Source of the DNA: Natronococcus roseus
GTDB lineage: Archaea > Halobacteriota > Halobacteria > Halobacteriales > Natrialbaceae
Assembly: GCF_043677095.1 (NCBI RefSeq)
Contig: NZ_JBHLJR010000003.1
Coordinates: 248,001-312,000, forward strand
Reading direction: 5' to 3'
Length of the DNA: 64,000 nucleotides
The translations under genes and the position numbers were made by a program. This document shows, in pieces, positions 17,369 through 24,981 of the stretch. The notes under the pieces are model-generated. The model was not told the origin of the DNA and made no database searches. It was given only the letters and a program-made list of their open reading frames with translations. Position 1 is the stretch's first letter; each line of letters opens with the position of its first letter.

Positions 17369-17398
17369 ACACCGATCCTCGAGCTATAGGATCGGTGT
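17369..17398. other. Eleven-base-pair hairpin between ferredoxin and wtpA
   Basis: Arms ACACCGATCCT (17369-17379) and AGGATCGGTGT (17388-17398) are perfect inverted repeats with an 8-base loop. It is about 190 bases after the ferredoxin stop and 120 bases before the wtpA start. No T tract follows immediately, so its role (RNA hairpin, processing site or protein site) is open. Confidence 0.5.
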
Positions 17399-17586
17399 TA
17401 GGAAGTGTTACCGTTGATTCCCGCCCGACGGAATCGGACGGACTCGCGCTGCGAGCTTCGGAGCGGCTGCTGGGTCCTGGAGCGGCCAGTGGGAGGAACG
17501 ACCGATCGGTACGCGGATGGATCCATCACAGAGCGTCGTCTGTCGGACCTGTAAATAAAAGCGAAATCCGGGGTCCTCGTGGGCGA

Positions 17587-17976
17587 TTAAATGACGCGGT
17601 TCTGCAGGTAGTCGAGGTGTTTCGCGTTGTAGACGATCTGAACCTCGTCGGTCTCGGCGGAGCCGATACAGGTCAGACGGACGTTCTTGTCCTCGACTTC
17701 CTCGTCCGAGAGGATCTGCTGCATGTCCATGTCGATCTCGCCCTCGTAGACGATCGCTGCGCAGTTCGCGCAGGCGCCCGCACGGCAGGAGAAGGGCCAG
17801 TCGTAGCCCTGCGCCTCGGCGGCCTCGAGAATGTACTCGCCCTCGGCGACGTCGAGGGTTCCGTAGTCCTCCTCGTCGAGGCCGGCGTCGGCGGCCTGAC
17901 CGAAGAGGTCGTCGTCGTCCATTTCCCAGCCCTGGTCGTCCAGCACTTCGTAGTTGAGGTATTCTACCGTGGGCAT
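17587..17976 (-). CDS. fer: Halophilic plant-type [2Fe-2S] ferredoxin
   Basis: A 129-residue soluble electron carrier, closely matching the known Halobacterium/Haloarcula ferredoxin in length and ending. Cluster ligands are Cys64, Cys69, Cys72 (PFSCRAGACANC) and Cys103 (RLTCIG). The acidic N-terminal insertion (about residues 9-45) is the halophilic extension of this family. It serves as electron acceptor for 2-oxoacid:ferredoxin oxidoreductases and other redox enzymes. The start is the ATG at 17976; an adjacent in-frame GTG at 17979 would add one residue. Confidence 0.97.
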   Translation of the reverse strand: MPTVEYLNYEVLDDQGWEMDDDDLFGQAADAGLDEEDYGTLDVAEGEYILEAAEAQGYDWPFSCRAGACANCAAIVYEGEIDMDMQQILSDEEVEDKNVRLTCIGSAETDEVQIVYNAKHLDYLQNRVI

Positions 17977-18140
17977 CACACGACGGTTCGAGGCCCGCCT
18001 TGGTATAGCTTGCTGTTCGATCCGAGCCGTTGCCGGCTACTGCAGGCGTCTACCACATAATTACGGAAGCGGGGGGAAGATCGGGTCGCTCGATGAGGGA
18101 AACTCGAGCGAGCGGCGCGCGCCCGAGCGCCGAGGCGCGA

Positions 18141-19322
18141 TCAGAGGCCGAAGATCGGAACGAACCGGAACGTCAGAAACGCGCCGACGGTCGAGATGAT
18201 GGGCACGACGTTCTGCATCAGGACGACGCGGGCCGTCGTCGAGGGGTCGAAGAGGTCGGAGGCCTGCGGGATGTCCGCGGGTTCCTCCTCGCCGATGCTC
18301 GGGGAGCGTTCACCTTCCTCCTCGGCGGTCAGGGCGCCGACGGAGACCCTGGTTTCCTCGCCGGCCCTGGCGTCCGAGAGTGTCGTCGTTCGGGTGGCTC
18401 GGCCCCAGCCCAGTCCGATGATGCTCATCGTCGCGATGACGACGAAACTCGCGGGAATGCCGATCCACGAGAGCCCGATAACGATCCCCGAGCTGATGAC
18501 CGCGACGACGATCGCGGCGGTCAACGGGAGATTCGTGATGTCGTTGCCGAGCGTGTCGAGCGTCCGTCGGGCGATGGTGAAACAGCCGACGGCGACGGCC
18601 GCGGAGCCGATCAGAATCAGCGGTATCATATCGATGTCGCCGGTGCCGTAGATCGGCGCGATCGCGTTGGCGATGTTGCTCGTCCCCGAGGAGAAGGCCA
18701 TCAGACAGCCGATTCCGACGACGACCAGCGCACCCGTGATCTCGCGGCGATCGGCGTCGTCCCCGAACTGGAGCCGCGGGGCGAACCCCGATCGGTCGAC
18801 CGTTATCATCTCGCGTCCTTCCCGATTGCCCTGGATGGCGACCCAGGCGTTGATCTGCGGGTAAAAGTACCGGCCGACGACGCCGGCCACCCAGAACCCG
18901 ATGATCGGAGCGACGACCCACCAGATCACGATCTCGCCGAGGACGGCAAAGTCGAGCTCCCCGGTCGCCAGACCGAGCGCGGCGATCGCCCCGACCGCGG
19001 TCATCGACGTCGAGGCGGGGACGCCGGCGTAGTTGCCGACGAATAGCGCGCCGCCGATGAAGAAGAGAACGGCGACGTTCGAACGCATCGTAAAGATCGC
19101 CGTGTCGGTGACCAGTTCCTCGCCGAGCGTGTCGACGACGTTCGGGCCGATAGTGATCGCTCCGACGAAAAAGAAGATCGACATCAGCGCAGCCGCCATG
19201 AGCTTCGTGATCACGTTCGCGCCGACGGCCGGTCCGAACGCGGGTCCCGTCGTCGCGCCGCCGATATTATAGCCGACGAACATCGCAACGAGAAGCCCCA
19301 CGATAAGCAGTACTTCTGTCAC
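18141..19322 (-). CDS. PiT-family (PHO4) anion permease, variant motif
   Basis: A 393-residue integral membrane protein with the inverted-repeat PiT fold. The two signature segments, normally of the form GANDVANA with a conserved Asp, read NIGGATTGPAFGPAVGAN near the N-terminus and FSSGTSNIANAIAP in the middle, so the Asp is missing in both. A hydrophilic loop (~305-355) precedes the last helices. It would import phosphate or another oxyanion by ion coupling; substrate uncertain. The GTG at 19322 is preferred because TTTTACGG lies 26 bases upstream; a GTG at 19334 is possible. A close paralog lies at 20998. Confidence 0.85.
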   Translation of the reverse strand: MTEVLLIVGLLVAMFVGYNIGGATTGPAFGPAVGANVITKLMAAALMSIFFFVGAITIGPNVVDTLGEELVTDTAIFTMRSNVAVLFFIGGALFVGNYAGVPASTSMTAVGAIAALGLATGELDFAVLGEIVIWWVVAPIIGFWVAGVVGRYFYPQINAWVAIQGNREGREMITVDRSGFAPRLQFGDDADRREITGALVVVGIGCLMAFSSGTSNIANAIAPIYGTGDIDMIPLILIGSAAVAVGCFTIARRTLDTLGNDITNLPLTAAIVVAVISSGIVIGLSWIGIPASFVVIATMSIIGLGWGRATRTTTLSDARAGEETRVSVGALTAEEEGERSPSIGEEEPADIPQASDLFDPSTTARVVLMQNVVPIISTVGAFLTFRFVPIFGL

Positions 19323-19334
19323 AGTACTAGCCAC

Positions 19335-19605
19335 AGGATCCGTCCGTAAAAGCACGCCTATTTGCGGCGTACCCGGCGACCATACCCGCCTCGAGTCGAC
19401 ACTGTCACCAGTCTGTCTCGAAACAGTACGGGTTCGTTGCGAAGACCGTCGGTGTTCCGCACGGAAGCAAAGCGACGCTTCGAAACGGCCGTGATACCGG
19501 ACAGTTCGCTCGGCATCGGGGGAGTACCCAAACCACTCCTTCGGCGGTCCGTGAGAGGGTTCGATCCTAAAGAACTTCAACAGTCACTCCCTGGAATACA
19601 GTATC
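19335..19605. other. Intergenic stretch upstream of the repeat protein
   Basis: It carries the promoter of the divergent PiT gene at its start (CCGTAAAAG, 19344-19352 on the plus strand). Otherwise no gene, RNA or clear repeat is seen. Together with the uncertain small reading frame that follows, about 400 bases separate the PiT gene from the repeat protein. Confidence 0.35.
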
Positions 19606-19746
19606 ATGTACGCCGGTCAGAAACTCGTCTCGAGGAATCGTCAGGGAGGTCCCGGAACGGGTCCAGGGGGGGATGCCGGGGTCGTTACCAACGAGCGTTC
19701 GAAAACCGTCCGATCCACGCGTGTCGGTGGCGGTCGGCTATGCTAA
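19606..19746 (+). CDS. Possible 46-residue small protein upstream of the repeat protein
   Basis: A short frame from the ATG at 19606 reads a Gly- and Arg-rich peptide (MYAGQKLVSRNRQGGPGTGP...) and ends in TAA at 19744-19746, overlapping the ATG of the repeat protein at 19740. An AT-containing stretch (CCTAAAGAAC) lies 30-40 bases upstream. The overlap suggests coupling, but no family is recognised and chance cannot be excluded. Confidence 0.25.
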   Translation: MYAGQKLVSRNRQGGPGTGPGGDAGVVTNERSKTVRSTRVGGGRLC

Positions 19747-20468
19747 ACCCGGTCCGGGTCGACGCGGCCGTCGACCTCGCCTACGGAGCGCTGATCGCAC
19801 TCTCGATCGTGCTGATTATGGTGCTCGGAACGAACGTCGGAATCGCGTTCGGAATCGGCGTGTTCGCCTCGTACGTTGTCCACGTCGTCTGGAAGATGGC
19901 GCGCTTCGATCCCGATTGGATGACCACAGCCGTTCAGGAATCGGTCGAAGAGAGTGTCGGCGAAACCGTCGAGGAGACCGTCGAGAAAAGCGTCGGCGAA
20001 ACCGTCGAGGAACGGGTCGGCGAAACCGTCGAAGAGACCGTCGAGAAAAGCGTCGGTGAAACCGTCGAGGAACGGGTCGGCGAAACCGTCGAAGAGACCG
20101 TCGAGAAAAGCGTCGGTGAAACCGTCGAGGAACGGGTCGGCGAAACCGTCGAAGAGACCGTCGAGAAAAGCGTCGGTGAAACCGTCGAGGAACGGGTCGG
20201 CGAAACCGTCGAAGAGACCGTCGGAGAGACCGTCGAAGAACGGGTCGGCGAAACCGTCGAGCGGCGAGTCGGCGAGACCGTCGAAGAGGCCGTCGAGCGG
20301 ACCGTCGGCGAACGACTCGAGGAGATCCAGGCGGAGGTCAAAGCCGTCGACGAACGGATCGATCGGCGACCTCGAGAGGACGAAATCGAGGAACTGCTCG
20401 AGGACGACGGCGAGGAGACGGAGCGTGACGACGACGGCGAGCAGGTAGAGCACACCGACGACAACTGA
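19740..20468 (+). CDS. Membrane-anchored protein with 20-residue tandem repeats
   Basis: A 242-residue protein. Residues ~13-50 form two closely spaced hydrophobic helices. From about residue 66 to 190 the chain is built of four-residue units (VGET, VEET, VEKS, VEER), five of which make an exact 20-residue, 60-base repeat present four times with degenerate copies on each side. The last ~45 residues are highly charged (EEIQAEVKAVDERIDRR, then an Asp/Glu-rich tail). Valine every fourth residue points to a long helix with a hydrophobic stripe, but this spacing differs from a standard heptad coiled coil. Function unknown. It lies between a PiT gene and uspA. Confidence 0.8.
   Translation: MLNPVRVDAAVDLAYGALIALSIVLIMVLGTNVGIAFGIGVFASYVVHVVWKMARFDPDWMTTAVQESVEESVGETVEETVEKSVGETVEERVGETVEETVEKSVGETVEERVGETVEETVEKSVGETVEERVGETVEETVEKSVGETVEERVGETVEETVGETVEERVGETVERRVGETVEEAVERTVGERLEEIQAEVKAVDERIDRRPREDEIEELLEDDGEETERDDDGEQVEHTDDN
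19981..20220 (+). repeat. 60-bp tandem repeat, four near-identical copies
   Basis: Four head-to-tail 60-base units (19981, 20041, 20101, 20161). The last three are identical and the first differs by one silent base. Degenerate partial units extend to about 19956 and 20310. Identity at silent positions shows recent expansion or gene conversion, and copy number probably varies between strains. Confidence 0.95.
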
Positions 20469-20531
20469 TCGACGTTCGAACGGGCGCGCTGCGGTTTCCG
20501 CGGCCGTTCGGTCGGCTCGCTGCGTGAACGG

Positions 20532-20957
20532 TCACCGAACGACGACCACGGGGACCGGCGATTGGTGGACGACCTTCTTTGCGACGTTGCCGACGTAGAG
20601 GTTGTCGGCGAGCGTCCCGCCGTGACTGCCGATAACGACCGTCTCGTAGTCGCCGGCGCGGTTGATTATCGCGCGAACCGGGTGGCCCAGATCGTAGATC
20701 GTCTCGATTTTCGCGTCGCCGTCGGCGTCCGAAGCGATCTCCCGCGCTCGATCGAATATCGACTGCGCGGATTCCTCCGCCGCTTCCTCGAGATCGTCGG
20801 CGAGCGCGAGCCCAGTCGCCGCCCCCCACATCGACGACGGTTCGCCCACGACGGTCAGAACGGTTATTTCGGCGTTCGGATACACCTCGAGGGCGTACTC
20901 GAGTGCGTGTTCGCTCATCTCCGAGTCGTCCATCGGAACGAGAACGCGTGAGACCAT
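20532..20957 (-). CDS. Universal stress protein, UspA family
   Basis: A 141-residue single-domain Usp. It opens with SRVLVPMDDSEMSEHALEYAL and ends with the ATP-binding motif as VIGSHGGTLADNLYVGNVAKKVVHQSPVPVVVVR, positions ~107-140, of the G-2x-G-9x-G(S/T) type. Such proteins bind ATP or other nucleotides and modulate stress responses or partner transporters. It lies 40 bases from the second PiT gene, which starts further upstream on the same strand, so the two are probably transcribed together and the Usp may regulate the permease (inference). Confidence 0.92.
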   Translation of the reverse strand: MVSRVLVPMDDSEMSEHALEYALEVYPNAEITVLTVVGEPSSMWGAATGLALADDLEEAAEESAQSIFDRAREIASDADGDAKIETIYDLGHPVRAIINRAGDYETVVIGSHGGTLADNLYVGNVAKKVVHQSPVPVVVVR

Positions 20958-20997
20958 GCGCGATCTACGTCGGGGTCGCGAATAAACCCGGAGGGAG

Positions 20998-22161
20998 TCA
21001 GACCAGCTCGAGGGTGGTAAAGAAGCCGTAGGCGAGCGCCGTCGACATCGACGGGCCGATGATCCACATCGAGAGGTACTTTACGACCGCTTGCGGGTTG
21101 AACAGGTCGCTCGCCTCGAGAGCCTGTTCGGACTCGGCCTCGCCGATCGACGTGACCGGCGCGTCCGGCTCCGCCCGCAGCGCCCCCATCGAGAGCTCGG
21201 CGTCGGAGTCGCCGCGAATCGCCTCCCGGGCCGTGATCGGACGGGTCGCTCGCCCCCAGCCGAGACCCACGATCGTCATCACCGACCCCATCACGAGACT
21301 GATCGGGATACCCGCCCACGAGAGGGCGGTCGTGATCGTCGAGGCAGTGATCATGACGATCAGCGCCGCGAGCAGCGGAATGTCGCTGAGCTCGCCGCCG
21401 ACCGACTCCATCGTTCGTCTGGCGATCGTAAAGCCCCCGAACCCGATCGCGACCGTCGCGAGGACGATCGCGGGCTCCTCGGAAAGCGCGCCGCTGCTGA
21501 CCAGCGGCGCGACGGCGTTGGGGACGTTGCTCGCACCGGCGCTGAACGCCATGTAGCAGCCGACGACGAAGACGACGACCGTCCCCGCGAGTTCCTGGAA
21601 CGTCGTGTTCGGACCGAACGCGGGGAGCGGAACTGAACCGCTGCGATCGAGGACGAGCAACGGTCCCGCCGAGTTACGGATCTCGAATCGCCGGTTGAGC
21701 TCCGGGTACACGTACCGGCCGATGGTCGCGCCGACCCAGAAACCGATGACCGGCGTGACGACCCACCACGTGATGATCCAGCCGATAACTTCGAAATTGA
21801 GCGTGTCGGTCGCCAACCCGAGCCCCGCGATCGCGCCGACGGTCGTCATCGACGTCGGAACCGGGACGCCGAAGACGTTCGCGACGAGGATACCGAGCCC
21901 GATGAAAAAGAGGACGGCCACCCCCGCGGTGAGCGAGATCTCGATCGCGATGATGTCGCCGGCCAGCGTGTCCATAACGTTCCGGCCGACGGTCCACCCG
22001 CCCAGAAAGACGAAAAACGTCATCAGTGCCGCCGCAGTCGTCTTTCCGAGGATTCCGGCCCCGACCGCAGGCCCCCACGCGATCCCGGTCGACGAGCCGC
22101 CGATGTTGAAGCCGACGAACAGCGAGGCGACGATCCCGACCACCAACACGGTTTCGATCAT
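20998..22161 (-). CDS. PiT-family (PHO4) anion permease, second copy
   Basis: A 387-residue paralog of the protein at 18141, with the same layout. The first signature reads NIGGSSTGIAWGPAVGAG and the second FSAGASNVPNAVAP, again without the conserved Asp of GANDVANA. A hydrophilic loop with the shared SIGEAE/ASDLFNP pattern precedes the C-terminal helices. uspA follows 40 bases downstream. Phosphate is the default substrate for the family, but the changed motif and the presence of sulfate-transporting PiT members (CysP of Bacillus) make other anions possible. Confidence 0.85.
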   Translation of the reverse strand: MIETVLVVGIVASLFVGFNIGGSSTGIAWGPAVGAGILGKTTAAALMTFFVFLGGWTVGRNVMDTLAGDIIAIEISLTAGVAVLFFIGLGILVANVFGVPVPTSMTTVGAIAGLGLATDTLNFEVIGWIITWWVVTPVIGFWVGATIGRYVYPELNRRFEIRNSAGPLLVLDRSGSVPLPAFGPNTTFQELAGTVVVFVVGCYMAFSAGASNVPNAVAPLVSSGALSEEPAIVLATVAIGFGGFTIARRTMESVGGELSDIPLLAALIVMITASTITTALSWAGIPISLVMGSVMTIVGLGWGRATRPITAREAIRGDSDAELSMGALRAEPDAPVTSIGEAESEQALEASDLFNPQAVVKYLSMWIIGPSMSTALAYGFFTTLELV

Positions 22162-22255
22162 CAGTGGATGGAACCGGCGTCCTCGAGAAACAAATATTGT
22201 ATCGGACCGATCCCGTCTGTAACCGTCGGCACACCGCTGGCGACTCCCGGTCGGC

Positions 22256-24091
22256 TCAGACGCCCCAAAAGTACGCGATGCCGAACACGGTGACGATCGA
22301 CAGCAGCAGCTGTAGCGGCGCGCCGACCCGGAAGTAGTCGGTGAACCGGTACCCCCCTGGACCGTAGACGAACAGGTTCGTCTGGTAGCCGATCGGGCCC
22401 AGGAAGGAGGTGCTGGCGGCGAAGGTCACCGCGAAGACGAACGCGAGCGGGTTGGAACCGATCCCCGCCGCCGCGGCCGCTCCGACCGGAACCATCAGGA
22501 CGACGCTCGCATTGTTGCTAACGACCTCCGTGATCAGGCCCGTGACGATGTAGAACAGCCAGAGGACGGCGATCGTCGGCAGGAAGCCTGCCGTCGAGAC
22601 GACCAGCCACGCGAGGTAGGCCGCGGCGCCCGATCCCTCGAGGGCGATCCCCAGCGGGATCACGCCCGCCAGCAGGAAGATGACGTCCCACTCGACGGCG
22701 TCGTACAGTTCGTTGGGCTCGAGGACGCCGGTGACGACCATCGCGACGACGCCCGCGAGCGACGACAGGAGGATGGGATACAGCTCGAGGGCGGCAACGG
22801 CGACGACGCCGATCATGATCGCGACGGCGATGGGCGCCTTGTCGGCGCGGTAGTCGGGACGAGGGGGTTCGCGGGCGACGATGACGTCCTCCCGGCGCGA
22901 GAGGCGATCGAGCGTCTCCGGCGGAGCCTGGACGAGCAGCGTGTCGCCGACGTCGAGTCGTCGGCCGACGATCCGTTCGTTGACGAGTTCGCCGCGGCGC
23001 CGAAGCCCGAGGACGGCCGCGCCGAACTCCTCGCGGAACGACTCCGGGTCGAGGCGCTCGCCGACGAGCCGGGAGTCGAGCGAGACGACCAGCTCCGTGA
23101 CGATCCCCGTCTCGTCGTCCGTCGAGAGGTCGACCACCGAGTCGGGCTTGCCGACGTGTTCGACGCCGTCGAGGTCCTCGAAGGCCGTGATCGCCGCCCG
23201 TTCGGTGCGGACGACGAGGACGTCACCCTCCCGCAGCTGGGCGTCCTGTCTGGGAGCGACCGAGCGATCCCGATCCCGGACGACCTGAACGACGTCGACG
23301 TCCGAACCGATCGGTCGCGTCGCCGACGGTCTCGCCGGCCAGGGGAGAGCCGGGAACCACCGCGACCTCGGCGATGTAGTCGCCGACGGCGTATTCCTCT
23401 AAGTAGTCCGCCCGCGGGGGCACTCGCTCGGGGATGAGGTAGTGGCCGACGACGATCAGGTACAGCGCGCCGGTGACGACGACGATCGCACCGAACTGGG
23501 TGAACTCGAACATCGAGAAGGCGTGGAGCTCGGGGTACTCCTCGCCCAGTCGGCCGCTGATGTCGCTCGCGAGCAGGTTCGTCGACGTGCCGATCAGCGT
23601 GAGCATTCCCCGACCTGGGAGGCGTACGACAGCGGGATCAGCAGTTTGGAGGGCGAGGTTCCGCCCCGGTTCGCGACGTCGGTGACGACCGGGACGAGCA
23701 GGGCGATGATCGGCGTGTTGTTCAGAAAGCGCGAGGCGGGGCTCGTCGCGAGCACGGTCGCGAACAGCTGTTTGTGGATGCTGTCGCCCGCGTAGGCGGC
23801 CATCCGTCGGCCGAGTTCCTAGACGAGTCCCGTGCGGGCGACCCCGCCGCTCAGGATCAGCATCGCGAGCACGGTGATCGTCGCGTCGTTCGAAAAGCCC
23901 GAGACGCCGGTGCTCGGATCGACCCCGGTCCAGGGCTCGAGCACGACCAGCACGACGATGAGCAAGATTGCGGTGACGTCGATCGGCAGCCGTTCAGTGA
24001 GAAAGAGAACGAGCGCGAGGGCGACGACGCCGAGGACGACGAGGATGTCCGTCGTCAGCTCCGGCTGGGTCGTCACGCCCTGGGCGAGCAC
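22256..24091 (-). pseudogene. Decayed SLC13/DASS-type anion transporter with TrkA-C domains
   Basis: Reading from 24091, a good SLC13-like N-terminus (VLFLTERLPIDVTAILLIV ... SNDATITVLAMLILSGGVARTGLV) meets an in-frame TAG at 23819-23821. The same frame resumes (ELGRRMAAYAGDS) to SYASQVG, where one G is missing from a G run near 23609. The next frame gives GMLTLIGTSTNLLASDIS and a regulatory loop, then a second frameshift near 23310. The third frame carries TrkA-C-like segments (DVLVVRTERAAITAFEDLDG; LRRRGELVNERIVGRRLDVGDTLLVQAP) and the C-terminal transporter half with the second SNNASVVLMVPVG motif. One stop and two frameshifts make function unlikely. The start GTG at 24091 (MLAQ...) is inferred. 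Confidence 0.85.
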
Positions 24092-24224
24092 CAGGGGCTC
24101 CGACAGACTGCGTTCCCACTCACACCCGATAGGTAACAGTTCCGACGGACGCCGGACGGTCGGCGTTCGATGGCGGTCGCCGAAACCGTCGCCTTTACTC
24201 GCCTCGGCCGCCGACCCGAATAGC

Positions 24225-24968
24225 ATGACAGCCGACGCGAGCGACGACGAGTTCGAGGTGATCCCCGCGGTAGACGTCCAAAACGGCGAGGTCGTCCAGC
24301 TGGTCCAGGGCGAGCGCGGCACCGAGAAGACGTACGGCGACCCCGTCGAGGCCGCCGAGCGCTGGATCGACGCCGGCGCCGAGACGCTCCACCTCGTCGA
24401 CCTCGACGGCGCCTTCGAGGGCGAGCGGACCAACGCCGACGCGATCGACGCGGTGATCGACGCCGTCGACGTTCCCACGCAGCTGGGTGGCGGGATCCGA
24501 ACGGCCGACGACGCCGTCGACCTGCTCGAGCGCGGCGTCGATCGGGTCATCCTCGGAACGGCGGCCGTCGAGAACCCGAATATCGTCGCCGAGATCAGCG
24601 AGGAGCATCCCGACAGCGTGGTCGTCAGCCTCGACGCGAAAGACGGCGAGGTCGTCGTCGAGGGCTGGACCCAGGGCGCCGGCGTGACACCCGTCGAGGC
24701 CGCCGAACGCTACGCGGAGCTCGGCGCGGCTGCGATTCTCTTTACGAACGTCGACGTCGAGGGCCAGCTCGAGGGCGTCGCTACCGATCCCGTCGAGGAG
24801 CTGGTCGCGGCGACCGAGATTCCGGTGATCGCCAGCGGCGGGGTCGCGACCCTCGAGGACGTGCGGGCGCTCGAGGAGGCCGGCGCGGCCGCCGTCGTGG
24901 TCGGCAGCGCGCTGTACGAGGGCAACTTCACGCTCGAGGAGGCGCAAGCGGTAGTCGCCGAGGACTAA
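24225..24968 (+). CDS. hisA: ProFAR isomerase (histidine biosynthesis)
   Basis: Isomerises N'-(5'-phosphoribosyl)formimino-AICAR ribotide, the fourth step of histidine synthesis. It is a 247-residue TIM barrel with catalytic Asp17 (IPAVDVQNG) and Asp137 (VSLDAKDG). Phosphate-binding loops are LGGGIRT (~87-93) and IASGGV/VVGSALYEG near the C-terminus. The TATA-like CCTTTACTC is about 28 bases before the ATG at 24225, indicating a leaderless single gene. hisB lies 2.2 kb away in the same orientation, the scattered arrangement usual in haloarchaea. Confidence 0.96.
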   Translation: MTADASDDEFEVIPAVDVQNGEVVQLVQGERGTEKTYGDPVEAAERWIDAGAETLHLVDLDGAFEGERTNADAIDAVIDAVDVPTQLGGGIRTADDAVDLLERGVDRVILGTAAVENPNIVAEISEEHPDSVVVSLDAKDGEVVVEGWTQGAGVTPVEAAERYAELGAAAILFTNVDVEGQLEGVATDPVEELVAATEIPVIASGGVATLEDVRALEEAGAAAVVVGSALYEGNFTLEEAQAVVAED

Positions 24969-24981
24969 CCGTGCCCATCGG

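Noticed and set aside
19981..20220. Regular 60-base periodicity as a possible CRISPR array
   Set aside because: The units are contiguous with no variable spacers and keep one long open frame encoding a 20-residue repeat.
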